NCBI RefSeq assembly: GCF_017591425.1
Contig: NW_024467120.1
Span: 7,006,001 to 7,070,000, forward strand
Origin: Ochotona curzoniae
Taxonomy: Eukaryota > Chordata > Mammalia > Lagomorpha > Ochotonidae
DNA length: 64,000 bases
Direction of reading: 5' to 3'
Shown piece after piece: positions 34,240-45,569 of the stretch. Within the stretch, counting starts at the first letter, position 1. Each line of letters starts with the position of its first letter. The notes beneath the pieces were generated by a model. It worked only from the letters and a program-made list of their open reading frames with translations. It did not search any database and was not told the origin of the DNA. A program made the position numbers and the translations under genes.

Positions 34240-34492
34240 AACAGTTGTCATTCCTCTACCCCGTGGCATCAACATCACTTGTGGGCACCATTTCATGTCC
34301 TGGCTGCTCCACTTTGTTTCCAGTTCCCTGCTTGTGGCCTGGGAAAGCAGTCAAGGATGGCCCAAAGCCTTGGGATCCTAAACCTGCATGTGGGAGACCC
34401 AAACGAAGCTCCTGGCTCATGGCTTCAGATCAGTTCAGCTCTAGCCATTGTGGCCATTTGGTGAGTGAACCAGCAGATGGAAGACCTTCTCT
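34240..34492 (+). mobile_element. C-type SINE
   Basis: CCTGGCTGCTCCACTTTGTT to AACCAGCAGATGGAAGACC. The tail is cut off or decayed just before the AAAGAATGTTAAATG site. Confidence 0.75.
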
Positions 34493-34508
34493 AAAGAATG
34501 TTAAATGG

Positions 34509-34692
34509 GGGCCCGGTGCGGTGGCGCAGTGGTTAAGGTCCTCGCCTAGCACGCCCGGGATCCCATTGGGCACCGGGCCGTTGTGCTCACTTGGGGACGG
34601 AGTGAATCATCGGACGGAAGATCTTCCTCTCTGAATATCCGCCTTTCCAATAAAAAAAAATAAAAATAAATCTTTTTAAAAAATTTAAAAAA
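34509..34692 (+). mobile_element. Internally deleted C-SINE at the L1 5' junction
   Basis: The head reads GGCCCGGTGCGGTGGCGCAG. The middle is lost between GGGCACCGG and CCGTTGTGCTCAC, and the tail is AAATAAAAATAAATC plus A-rich sequence. It is flanked by AAAGAATGTTAAATGGG (34493-34509) and the same 17 bases at 34693-34709. Confidence 0.93.
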
Positions 34693-35830
34693 AAAGAATG
34701 TTAAATGGGAGAAACAAGATGGCTAAGGACACGTTTAAACAGATGAAGAAATATTACCCAATGTGAAGAAGAGAGGGCACATTCCAGGAAATAGGAGAGG
34801 ACAGAACAATGGCAGAAAGGTACCTAGACACTAATAGACACAAGAAAGGAGCAGACACAACAACGTGGTGTTGCAGTGATTGATACACCAGCAGCATTCA
34901 GCGAGTGCAGTCTGAACTCCACCAGCAACCAGGTGGGAAGGGTCATTTACCAGCTGCTCCGGAGGTGAACCCAGGCAAAGAACTGCTCGTCCTGCTGGTC
35001 TGTTTGATTTGACCAGGTGCAGAGACAGAGTGGCAGGTCCCAGACAGGCGCTGCAGGAACAGGGTGGATTTCACACCCCAGTCTGCCTCCTAAAGCCAAA
35101 TTAGGAGCCATTTGGTTTAAGCAGGCGAAGGCCATGGGGCAGAACTGCACATGCACTGAGCTGGTAGTGCACTCATTTCGGGCTCAGTGAACTGCAACAA
35201 CATGGCATCCAACAGGTTCCAGCCAAGACAGGTCCACATAGCCCTCGGACCTGACGGCCAGCAAATCAAGAACTCTAGTAGGGGCACATCAGGCACCATT
35301 TCTTACACTGTGGCAAAGAATTTAAAGCTGCAAGGGACAACAGTGAGCTGTGCATGTGCTGACCTCAGCAAGAACTCATTGAGATCAATGCATTGCACTG
35401 GTCCCACAGGAAATTAATACCAACTATGGCATCGTACGGGTCAAAATAGATCTGTGTGGCCCTCAGACCTAATGGCCAATAAGTTCCAGCAAGATCAGCA
35501 ACAACCTAGCTATATAGGACACCTGGTGTCTCCCTAATCCTGGGACCTGCTCAAACCAAAAGTGGGAGAAAGATTGTACAGACAATGGTGCAGCCTCAGC
35601 ACAGGATCACAGGAGGTGGAGACTGGTGAGCCAAGAGCTGGGGCTACAGAGACCATGGTGGAAATCTAACCGAAGAAGCCAGACCTGGAACTCACTGGAG
35701 GGAGTGACACTACTGATTGCAAACAAAGAGACATGTACCAACTGCAATAAGTAAAACTGAACCGTAAACCTGTGGGTGACACAGCTTAGAGACCTGCCCC
35801 AAGGAGAAGAATCTGATAACCAGAAGTACA

Positions 35831-36792
35831 ATGACCAAGAGCAACAGAAGAGACAGAGGCACAATGAATATTACTAAAGACTCCCCTGCAAAGGAGCAAA
35901 ACACTTTTGTCAACTTTAGACTTAACTGAGGAAGGCATCAAGAAAATGGGAGATAGAAAATTCAAAACATTTGTTACAAAACTTATCAATAACGAGACGC
36001 ACATAAAGCAAACATTCAAGGAATATGTCACACTGGAAATGAATCAAATAAAAACATATATCAGAAATGAGGAATACAGTGGGGAGCAAATTAAAAAGAA
36101 CAGTGGCAGGTCTCCAAAATAGAATAAAGGAGGCAGAAGAAAGAATCTCAAAATTAGAAGATATTTCCTGTCATCAGGAGGAAACAAACAAAAGCTGGAA
36201 AGCAGAACTGGATCAGGACAAAAAAAGTATTCAAGAGTTGAAAGACACTACTAAAAGGCCAAATATAAGAGTTAGGGGAGTCCCAAAAGGAGCAGAAAGA
36301 GAAGCTGGGTTTACAAATGTATTTACTGAAATAATAAGGGAAAATTTCGCTAAACTAGAGAAGGAATTGGGAAACAACATCCAGAAGGAGCACAGAACTC
36401 CCAACAGGCTTGACCAAAAGCGATCTTCACCACGACATATGATAAACAAGCTCTCTTCAATCAAGCATAAGGACAAGATCCTTAAATGTGCACGTGAAAA
36501 AAATCAACTGACAAGTAAAGGAATGCCAATTAAACTCACAGCTGACCTCACAGGAAACTCTGCAGGCCAGAAGAGAATGGAGTGACATAGTCCAGATTCT
36601 GAAATAAAAAAATTGTCGGCCCAGGAAAACGTATCCAGCAAAACTTTCCTTTGTCTTTGAAAATGAAATAAAATTCTTCCGCAATAAAGGAAAGTTAAAA
36701 GAATATGCCTCTTCCAAACCTGCCCTACAAAGGATACTTAAAGATGTTCTCCTGACAAAGAATAACACCCTCCAAAACCAAAGGCAAATGTG
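35831..36792 (+). pseudogene. L1 ORF1 pseudogene (RNA-binding chaperone)
   Basis: It begins MTKSNRRDRGTMN and reaches a stop after QNQRQM. The coiled-coil part is readable (QNRIKEAEERISKLED). The RRM part has NIRVRGVPKGAE and the C-terminal domain has KILKCAREKNQLTSKG, then ALQRILKDVL. The reading frame shifts near 35920, near 36100-36120 and near 36590, so no single frame covers it. The order and length fit a complete mammalian L1 ORF1. Confidence 0.88.
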
Positions 36793-36851
36793 AAGAACGT
36801 CCCAGTAAAATGACAACAGAAGACTAAATCAATGAACAACCCATTGCTAAG

Positions 36852-37022
36852 ATGACAGACCCAAATTACCACCTATTTGTATTTACCCTGAATGTAAACA
36901 GCTTAAACTCATCAATCAAATGTCATGGATTAGTGGACTGGATTAAAAAGCAAAACCCATTTATTTATTGCCTATAGGAGACACATTTTACCAACAAAGA
37001 TCAGCGGAAACTGTATCTCGTG
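36852..37022 (+). pseudogene. L1 ORF2 start (endonuclease N-terminus), truncated
   Basis: It begins MTDPNYHLFVFTLNVNSLNS, the start of the L1 apurinic-type endonuclease. The Asn of LNVN is present. The conserved Q-E-T-H site reads stop-ETH because CAA became TAG. The frame ends at the inversion junction near 37020. Confidence 0.82.
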
Positions 37023-37235
37023 GATTTTGATTTTTTGTTAGTTTCGTCTCTTCAAAATATATTCTCTTTAAATTCTTCAGTGACTCATAGATCATACAGT
37101 AGCATCATTTTCTTCAACAAGGTTCTTGATTTTCTTCATTTCTTCAGCGACACATTAGTCATTCAGTAGCATGTTATTGAACTTCATGTTGTTGTTAATT
37201 TCTTTTTCTTTCTTCCTGTTGTTGATTTTGCATCA
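37022..37235 (-). pseudogene. Inverted internal L1 ORF2 segment
   Basis: On the minus strand the DNA reads MKFNNMLLND, then EEMKKIKNLVEEN, matching the ORF2 stretch after the endonuclease (WKLNNLLLND in other L1s). Flanking L1 DNA is in + orientation. Confidence 0.65.
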
Positions 37236-37897
37236 TGGCTTTTCATTTAAGGGGATGTACAGTAACTGTGTAATGCAGACTATCATATCCAGATGTGAGG
37301 ATACAATGCAGTGTACATCTCTATTTCGAGACAAAGATGGACTTACAGTGAAATTGTTTATATTATATCTTGACAATAGGATGCTGGACTCTCTGCCATT
37401 GTCCATGCCTGCAATGATGGACATATGACTGTGTATGGGGAACTTTACTATGGTAATGATATAGAGGAACTCAGTGAGGGGGAGGGAATTGGGGAAGGGA
37501 TAAGAGAAATCCCAGGGCCTAGGGAGCTATATCAGAAAATGATAATAAAAAGGAATAAAATTTTAAAAAAAACAAAGAATGTTAAATGAAGTTCTTCATG
37601 TCCAAGCAAAACGACTTAGGTCAGAATCTCAGGCTGCATTAAGAATGGAAGAACATCTAAGAAGTCATAAATGAAGATTAAGTGAAATTTTCTGTTCATA
37701 ATTGATTGTGTAACCTACTGTTTGTACAAAATTGTAATGGTGACAATGTATTGGATGAATTCAGCCTATGAAAAAGTGGAATGACAGCAACATTATAAGG
37801 TCGTGAAGCAGAATGGTGTTATTTAAAAATGAATATGGATTAGTTGTAAATATTTATTGCAAACTCCATAGTAAATACCAAATTTGTAAAAGATTAA

Positions 37898-38077
37898 TTA
37901 TTTTTTTTTTTTTTTGGAAAGGCAGATTACAGAGAGAGAGAAAAAGATCTTCCATCCCACACCTTAGGCAGGGAGATGAATGGGAAGTGGAGCAGCTGGG
38001 ACAGGAACCAGTGCCCATATGGGATGATGGTGCTTGCAAGGGGAGGATTAGCCAACTGAATCATCCTGCTGGGCCCC
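37898..38077 (-). mobile_element. Short C-type SINE, antisense
   Basis: T-rich tail, GGAAAGGCAGATTACAGAGA, then straight to AGGCAGGGAGATGAATGGGA. The part between is deleted. It ends CTGCTGGGCCCC. Confidence 0.85.
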
Positions 38078-38147
38078 ACTAAAATTTTTGAAAAGAAATA
38101 TAATTAATATGCCAAGAAAAGAAAAATATTTGGAAATTAAGTAATAT

Positions 38148-38493
38148 ACTTTTTAAAGACATAATTATTTATTTATTTATCTATTTTTGGAAAAGCTAAT
38201 ATGCAGAGAGGAGGAGAGACAGAGAGGAAGATCTTCTGTCCGATGATTCACTCCCCAAGTGACTGCAACAACTGGTGCTGTGCTAATCTGAAGCCAGGAG
38301 CCAGGAAGTTCCTCTGGGTCTCCCACGCAGGTGCAGGATCCCAAGGTTTTGAGCCATCCTCAACTCCTTTCACAGGCCACAAGCAGGGAGCTGGATGTGA
38401 AGCAGAGCTGCCCGAGATTTGAATCAGCGCGCATATGGGATCCTATCGCGTTCAAGGCAGGGACGTTAGCTGCTATGCCACCGCTCCGGGCCC
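38148..38493 (-). mobile_element. C-SINE, antisense
   Basis: Full length from TTTTTAAAGACATAATTATT to GCCACCGCTCCGGGCCC, inserted in the old L1. Confidence 0.92.
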
Positions 38494-39683
38494 TGTACTA
38501 TACTTCTAATGTCAAAGAAATGTCATGAGAAATAAGTTGTGATATATCATGAACTCAAAGAAAGCAAAACTGCTTTATGGGTCTCAAGGTGAGCAGCCCT
38601 GAGACTTGTAGCACCGTCTGCGTGTATTAGAAAAGAAAAGCAAGTCTGACGTTCGTCGCCTGAGCTTTTCACCTTAAGAAACTACAAAAGGGGTAAATTG
38701 AACAGAACAAGGAGAGAACCAATAAGAATTAGCTCAGAAATCAGTAAAATTACAGACAGTGAGAAAATCAACAAACTCTGAGGTTTGTTTACTGGAATGA
38801 CTAATGAAATTGATAGATTTCTAGTCAAATTAGAAAAAAAGGAGAAGGAAAAATTGTATCAAAAGTGAAGGAATGGTTATCACTACCAATCTGATGGTCA
38901 AAAGATAGGAAGAGATGTTTTGTCACACAAATTTGATGACCGAAATGAAATGAACCAGTGCCTTGAATACATGGGCAACCAAAACTTAGAGAGAAGCAAA
39001 GCGATCCTGATAGGTTTGTAGCATTGAGGATATTAAAGGAATAGTAGGTAACCTCCAAAAATAAAAAGCCGCAACAACAGATGGATTCGCCAGTGAATTC
39101 TACTACACGTCTAAGGGAGAAGTTACACCAACTGTCATCTTTTTCAGAAAATGCAAGCTGAGAGAATGCCTCTAATTCATTACACTGATATTAAAGTCAG
39201 AGATATTATGAGAATCGAAAAACTATAGATGAATATCTTTCATGAATATGGATTCCAAAATCCTCAACAAAATCTCAGCAAATCCAATGCAATCATCTAT
39301 AAAAATAAGTATACACAATGGCCAAACGATATTTATACCAGGTCTGCAAGCCTGGTTCCATATTCTAAGATGAACTAATGTAGCCCATCATGTCAATTGT
39401 CCAAAGAAAAACCATTTGCTCATTTTGAAAGATCCAGAATGAGCAAGTCATAAAATGCCGCTGTTGGTCATTATTTAAAAACCCCAGCTTACTAGAAATA
39501 CAAGGAAATTTCTTCAACCCGGTAAAGAACATTGACAAAATCCTGCTAGCTAACATCACAGATAATTAGAAGCTGCATGCTTTCCCTTAAAGAACAAGCT
39601 ATTCTCATTTCCCAGTCATATTCGGCAGGTTACTGAAAGCCTGAATGCCATCGGACAAGAAAAGGGGAAGGCAGGAACTATGT

Positions 39684-40005
39684 TAAGCTGGTGTTATGGT
39701 ATAGTGGATAAAACTGCTGCCTCAGATGCTGGCATCCCATGTGGAGACCAGTTGGAGTCCCAGCTGCTCTGTTTCTGCTCACTTCCTCAGGTGCCTGGAA
39801 AAGCAGAAGGGGATGGCCAAAGTACACATCCTGTGGCCCAGATGGAGTTCCAGGTTCTGGGTTTTGGAGTAGACCAGCTCTAGGCCCTTGTGGCAATTTA
39901 AGGGGTGACCAGAGGATAAAAACTTTGTGTGTGTTTGTGTGTGTGTGTGTGTGTCTTTCCCTCTCTCTCTGTAACTGCCTTTCAAATAAATAAATCTTTA
40001 AAATA
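39684..40005 (+). mobile_element. C-type SINE (first of a four-SINE cluster)
   Basis: AAGCTGGTGTTATGGTATAG to CTGCCTTTCAAATAAATAAA. It contains a (TG)n microsatellite at 39927-39953. Confidence 0.88.
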
Positions 40006-40014
40006 TACTTTTAT

Positions 40015-40312
40015 GGGCCCAGCATGAGAGCCTGGTGGCTAAATCCTTGCCTTGCATCCACTGGGATTCCATATGGGCACCAGTTTGTGTACTGATCCAC
40101 TTCCCATCCAGCTCTGTGGAGCATGTGGCCTGGGAAGGCAGTGAAAGGTGACCCAGGGCCTTAGGACACTGCACCCGCATGGGAGACTCAGGGGGAGCCT
40201 TTTAGCTCCCAGAGTGAACCAGTGGACAAAGGATCTTTCTCTCTGTTTCTTCTCTCTGTAAATATGCCTTTCCAATAATTAATTAAATCTTAAAAAAAAA
40301 AAAAAAAAAACA
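40015..40312 (+). mobile_element. C-SINE (second of the cluster)
   Basis: GGGCCCAGCATGAGAGCCTG to CTTTCCAATAATTAATTAAA with a long A tail. Confidence 0.9.
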
Positions 40313-40317
40313 TTTAC

Positions 40318-40647
40318 CTGGGCTGGCATCATGTTGTAGTGGGTTAAGCTGTCACCTTCAGTGGCAGCATCCCATAAGGACACTGGTTCAAGTCTCAGCT
40401 GCTCCACTTCCAATGCAGCTGCCTGCTAATGTGCCTGGGAAAGCAGAGAAAGATGGCTCAGGGTCTTGGGCCCCTGCACCAACATGGAAGACACCAAAGA
40501 AGCTCCAGGCTCCTTTCTTTAGACTGACCCAGCTCTGCCATTATTACCCTTTGAGGAGCAAACCAATGGGTGGAGGATCTCTCTCATTTCTCTATTGCTC
40601 TGCCTTTCAAATAAAAATAAATAGATCTTATAGAAAAAAAAAAAAAC
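40318..40647 (+). mobile_element. C-type SINE (third of the cluster)
   Basis: CTGGGCTGGCATCATGTTGT to CTGCCTTTCAAATAAAAATA, an older subfamily than its neighbours. Confidence 0.88.
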
Positions 40648-40648
40648 A

Positions 40649-40992
40649 GGGCCCGGCGCGATGGCGTAGTGGTTAAGGTCCTCACCTTGCACGCCCGGGA
40701 TCCCATATGGGCGCCGGTTCTAATCCCGGCAGCCCCACTTCCCATCCAGCTTCCTACTTGTGGCCTGGGAAAGCAGTCGAGGATGGCCCAAAGCCTTGGG
40801 ACCCTGCACCCGCGTGGGAGACCTGGAAGCGGCTCCTGGCTTCGGATTGGCTCAGCTCCAGCCATTGCGGCCGCTTGGGGAGTGAATCATCAGAAGGAAG
40901 ATCTTCCTCTATCTCTCTTCTCTGCATATCCGCCTTTCCAATAAAAATAAAATGAATCTTAAAAAACAAACAAAAAAACAAAAACAAAAAGA
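40649..40992 (+). mobile_element. Young full-length C-SINE (fourth of the cluster)
   Basis: GGGCCCGGCGCGATGGCGTA to CCGCCTTTCCAATAAAAATA, then an A/C-interrupted tail. Box A and GCCGGTTCTAATCCCGG (box B region) are intact. Confidence 0.93.
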
Positions 40993-41230
40993 TCACATTG
41001 TGCTGGGATGACACATGCCCAAAAAAGAAAAAAAAAAAAATCTTAGACAATCTTTCCAAAAATAAATAAAATGAATCAGGATCTTAAACATAAAATGCAG
41101 ATTTATACAACTTCCAGAAAATAACATGAATAACAACCTGGAATTCCTTGAGTTAGTGATAGCTTACAAAAAATACAATACGAAGAGAATGATTTATGAG
41201 AAAGGTGATAAATTGGATACAGTTTAAACA

Positions 41231-43199
41231 CAACAGAATTAGTGCCTTGTCTTTAAGTTAGTCAAGTTCCACCATTATTAAACACCACAATTTACGTTTA
41301 TATTTCACAGTTTTTTGCATGTAAAATTCTTACATAATATAAATGTGTTCCTTAAAATTAAGTCCCCAAATGCCAGAAAGATGAAAGCAAAGAATTGACC
41401 ATTGTTTTAAAAACCAACTGGTCTTATGATGTTTCCTTACTCCTAGTAATATAAATAATATAAACAAGTAATATAAGTAAGAGAAGATCTAAATTAGTTA
41501 CAAAGCATAGTGTGCCCTGTGGGTTGCAGTAACCTGGCTTGCTGTGCATTACAATGAAGGCTTCTGATCGGGAGATCTAAAGAATGAGTTCAGTGAATAG
41601 AAGGGAAAAGCCAAGAATTAAGCCAGAAACTCAAAACTCGAAAGAAAATTGTCGTTTTTGTACTGGGTCCATTGAGTGCTTCGCTGTGTCCTTTGAGCCA
41701 CTAACGTGTGCAGCTGCGTCAGGAACCGGGCTTCATGACACCTGCTTTTCCCATAGGCTCTTGCCCAGCTGTATCCCGTTACCTTCTTCCAAGTCCCAAG
41801 CACAAGAGGGTTAGTACAGGTGCCAGTGGGGAAGACTGGAGGAGCAGGAAGAGCACAAGGCATGGCTGGTACTGCGCTGGGTCCTACCATTTCTTTGGTA
41901 ATTTCATGCAAAGCCTAGGGCTAAACCCTAGAGTGAGAAACGTCTTTCTGAGCCATTTTGCTGATGTATTACTTCTCAATTCTGCAAGTTTGCCTCCCCC
42001 CTTCCCCACCCCCGCTTTGGGTCATCTTTGCTTTCCCTGGCTTCTTGGCTCTGTTGGGTGGTGAGGGCTTAATTTTGATGCACCTGGCCTGCCCTGACAC
42101 CACACCAACACACCAATACTTTTTCTTGCCCTCAAGTGCTAGCATTTGGTTTCCCAGACATGATTCTTGCGATTCTGATTCTGATATCATACGTGCAATG
42201 TAAGGGCAGAGACAATAAAATAATATTCAATCTTTTCTTGAAATAGCCATTGAATTCAAGACCTTTGTTAGGGCTCTGCTGGGTTTTTTTGTGGGGGTTG
42301 TGTTTTTTTTTTTTTAATTGCACTTTGGGAGTAAATGTCACGTAATCCATACACACTTTTCACTTTTTAATCAGCTCCTCAAAATTACAAAAATATTCTC
42401 TGAGGTGAAATTACAGTATTTTTCTTCCGCTATTTCCTGGCCTGATACAGTACTAATCTTTAATGAAATTCTATGTCAGTTACAGAAGCTCCTGTTTCAG
42501 GGATATTACTTTTCTAATTAGGGGACGGAACTGACTTGATAATGGAACCGGAAATGGAGAATGACCTCTGGCCTCTTCCTACTTTTTCATATTACTAGGC
42601 AAGGTCACCACACTCAAGGACCGCCCGTGGGACACCACATCAAGTCTTCACTCAGAGGTAAGTTTTGTAGAGAAGTCCTTGTTGCTTCAATGACCAAAAA
42701 TATAGTGGTTGCAGTGTAACTTCCCACACTTCATTACACAGAGGTATCATTAAGGATCCTTTCCAGATTGTTTAGGAAAAATCCAGTGCCAACTCTGTTG
42801 ACTTCACAGATTTCATTTATAAGCATGAAAACCACTTCTGATTTTGTGTTTACTCTCAGCTCCCGTCTCTTAATTTCGCCTCACTTTGCAGCTCTACTAA
42901 CCACTGAAACGTGGGCACTTTCAGGAGTCAATGCTTTGGAAGATCTGAGGGAAAGAGCATATGTTTTAAGACGGTAAAAGAAGAGCAATTTACGCTGGCT
43001 TAAAACAAGTAAAAAACAAGAAATGCCTGGAGGTGTTTTGACAACATATTGCAGTGTTGAGCACTTGGCTCATTCTGTCTTGAATGGCAGGTGACTGTCG
43101 GAGGTACTGAGTTGCTCTTAAAACTATAAGCAGGAACACCGGTATGGCAGGGATGTAGGAATCCGATCATATGCTGACCTTCTAAAAAATATAAATTGC
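41231..43199. other. Intergenic sequence
   Basis: AT-rich with short A and T runs (for example 42303-42315). No gene, RNA or confident repeat is identified. Confidence 0.45.
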
Positions 43200-43534
43200 G
43201 GGCCCGGCACGGTGGCGCAAGTGGTTAAAGGTCCTCGCCTCGCACGCCCGGGATCCCATATGGGCGCCGGTTCTAATCCCGGCAGCCCCGCTTCCCTTCC
43301 AGCTCTCTGCCTGTGGCCCGGGAAAGCATTCGAGGACTGCCCAAAGCTTTGGGACCCTGCACCCGCGTGGGAGACCCGGAAGAGGCTCCTGGCTTCGGAT
43401 CGGCATAGCATCGGCCCGTTGCGCTCACTTGGGGAGTGAATCATCGGACGGAAGATCTTCCTCTCTGTCTCTCCTCTCTGTATATCTGCCTTTCCAATGA
43501 AAAAATAATAAAAATAAATCTTTAAAAAAAAAAT
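43200..43534 (+). mobile_element. Young full-length C-SINE
   Basis: GGGCCCGGCACGGTGGCGCA to ATCTGCCTTTCCAATGAAAA. ATAAATTGC precedes it and AAATTGCTC follows the A tail, a short candidate target duplication. Confidence 0.94.
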
Positions 43535-43676
43535 TGCTCATTTCAGAATCATTATAAAAAGTGCATTAAGAATTTTGACAAGCACTTTCTTCATTAACCC
43601 TCTCTATTCCCACAAAGGGATGTTAAATGAAACTTAAAGGCGGGTTAGTGAGGGCAATTAAGACGTAGAAAACGAG

Positions 43677-43996
43677 GGGCCTGCACTGTGGTGCCATGGC
43701 ACGGTGCCATTTGCAACACTGGCAGGCCCTATCAAAGTGCTGCTCTGAGGCCCAGCTTGCTCCACTCCCCATCTAGCTTTCTATCAGTGGACCTGCAAAG
43801 GCAACACATAATGGTCCAAGTGCTTGAACTCCTGTCACCCACATGGGACACCCAGATGGAGCTCTGACGGCTGGCTTCAGTCTAGCCCAGCCCCCCACTT
43901 TTGTGGTCAGTTAAGGACTAAATCAGTATATAGAAAATCTCTTTGTCTTTCCCTCTCTATCACTCCTTCAAGTGAATAAATCTTTTAAACAAGAAA
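43677..43996 (+). mobile_element. C-type SINE, older
   Basis: GGGGCCTGCACTGTGGTGCC to CTCCTTCAAGTGAATAAATC. Confidence 0.85.
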
Positions 43997-44439
43997 TTTA
44001 AAATGAGATTTGCTTTAAAGATAATATGTAGATAGAATGAAATTAATGTATAAAATGCATACAATTTATGGCATGCTTATTAGAAAAGAAGTCCGGGTCC
44101 AACTTTTGTGGAATGGTTACAGTGAGAAGACCACGGACCATGACTTGAGTCAGGGTTCATGGAATAGAACCGAACTCAGCCCGAGGCCTCACATCCCTGG
44201 TTCTGAAATCTCCAAGTCACAATTGCTCTGAAGATCTTCAGAGAAAACATCATTTAAATATTGTCGGGGAGAAAGTTCAATTCCACACAGGTTTATTGAG
44301 CGTCTAGGATACTTAGTTTATGTGTTAACTTTGAAGGTTCAGATATGTGATCAAACATTATTCTGAATGTTCCTCTTAGCGCTTTTTTCTGGTAAGATTA
44401 ACATTTAGCTTCATAGGTTTTGAACAAAGTTACTCCCCC

Positions 44440-45130
44440 ACATGTGAATGGGCCTTATAGAATCAGAAGATGACCCAAGTTAAAGACTTGGAGAAGAGAA
44501 TGCTACCCGTGGGTGACCTTTGACCTGGAATTGCGACATCAGCTCTTTTTTGGGGTCTTCGGTCAGCCATCTCCCTCTCAAGATGGTATGCTTGCCACCC
44601 TTCCAATCACATGCATCATTTCCTTAAGTGATCTTCATACACCCGCCACACACACACACCCTCCACACACACACACACACCCTCCACACACACACACAGC
44701 CCGTTGCTGCTGCCCTCCCAAGAACACTTACAACAGCTAAGCAGAACAAACCTTCTCAGTGTCTCTCATTTCTCCACGTTAGACCCCAGGTTACAGGTGA
44801 ACCTCTCCAGGCCCCTCCCTACCCAGACTCAGCCGATTGAACACCACACCGTGTCTTCCCCGGAAATTGGAACTGAGCAGAGAAACCAGCGTCTACCTGG
44901 AATCTGAGGAGCACTGTTTATCTTGCAAGCCAATTGATTAAGCAGAGAAAGCCATGGTTATTAGAGAAGAAGGAAATCTGGGAGTTGAGAGAGAGACAGC
45001 ACTGTGTCCTCACGCTTCCTAAAGCCAGTTGTACGCTGGCCCTAGAATCCTCCTTACAACAAATCTGCATCATTTAATTGGGCTTGAGTTTGTTTCCTAT
45101 CGGCAATCCAAAGATCCTAACTAATACAAC
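44440..45130 (+). mobile_element. Possible MLT1/MaLR-type LTR remnant
   Basis: GACCTTTGACCTGGAATTGC and CAATCCAAAGATCCTAACTA followed by ATACA resemble parts of ancient MaLR LTRs. The middle is disrupted by a CA microsatellite, and the outer limits are uncertain. Confidence 0.35.
44638..44699. repeat. Compound (CA)n/CCT microsatellite
   Basis: Three CA blocks are separated by two CCCTCC interruptions, a higher-order duplication of a CA-CCCTCC unit. Confidence 0.88.
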
Positions 45131-45353
45131 CGAGTGTGTCCATCTGCCATGCTATGGTTCCCATCCTATCCGCCTCCCGCCAAAGACAATTGACAGGCTC
45201 CCCTCCTGCAAAGAACATCAGTACCCAAGGGAGGGGCGCATTTATGAGTAGATAAGTCCTGTAATGTAGAGTAAGGGACAAGATCAGCATTGTCAGATTT
45301 GGAAATAAACCAGGATGCTGAGCTAAATTAGATTTTCACATAAACAGTGTGTC

Positions 45354-45569
45354 TTTTTTTAAAAAGATTTATTTATTTTATTGGAAGGGCAGATTTACAG
45401 AAAGAAGGGTAGACAGATCTTCCGTCTGTTGGTTCACTCCCCAAGGGGCTGCAATGGCCAGAGCTCAGCTGATCCAAAGCCAGGAGCCAGGACACGAATC
45501 AGCACCCGCATGGGATCCTGGCGCTTGCAAGGCGAGGCTTTAGCCACTGTGCTAAATCACTCTGGGCCC
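45354..45569 (-). mobile_element. Shortened C-SINE, antisense
   Basis: AAAGATTTATTTATTTTATT to AATCACTCTGGGCCC. The central third is deleted. Confidence 0.88.

Larger units (their letters stand above)
34693..37573 (+). mobile_element. Younger lagomorph L1 with internal inversion
   Basis: The element begins GGAGAAACAAGATGGCTAAG, carries a 5' UTR of about 1.1 kb, an ORF1 pseudogene, the start of ORF2, an inverted ORF2 piece, and a lagomorph-type 3' UTR ending AATAAAAAGGAATAAAATTT plus A-tail. AAAGAATGTTAAATG flanks it on both sides (34693-34707, 37574-37588). Most of ORF2, including the reverse transcriptase, is absent, so it cannot be autonomous. Confidence 0.88.
33340..41230 (+). mobile_element. 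Ancient L1M-type LINE, split by later insertions
   Basis: Pieces occur in L1 order on the + strand. ORF1-region DNA lies at 33370-33560 and 33740-34240, the latter with CAACCTGGAATTCTATATCC and AATTTGTTGCCAGTACTCC. The ORF1-ORF2 spacer is at 37589-37895 and ORF2 5' DNA at 38078-38147. ORF2 middle, including the reverse-transcriptase region, is at 38495-39683, and ORF2 C-terminal DNA at about 41035-41230. It is full of stops and has a deletion near 38147/38495. Every gap is a younger SINE or L1. It matches the ancient mammalian L1M type as I remember it. Confidence 0.75.

Noticed and set aside
40649..40992. tRNA gene suggested by box A and box B
   Set aside because: The boxes belong to the tRNA-derived head of a C-SINE. 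No cloverleaf with acceptor stem is formed.
39684..40992. CRISPR-like regularly spaced repeats
   Set aside because: The repeats are diverged SINEs of about 300 bases in a mammalian genome, not short identical repeats with unique spacers.
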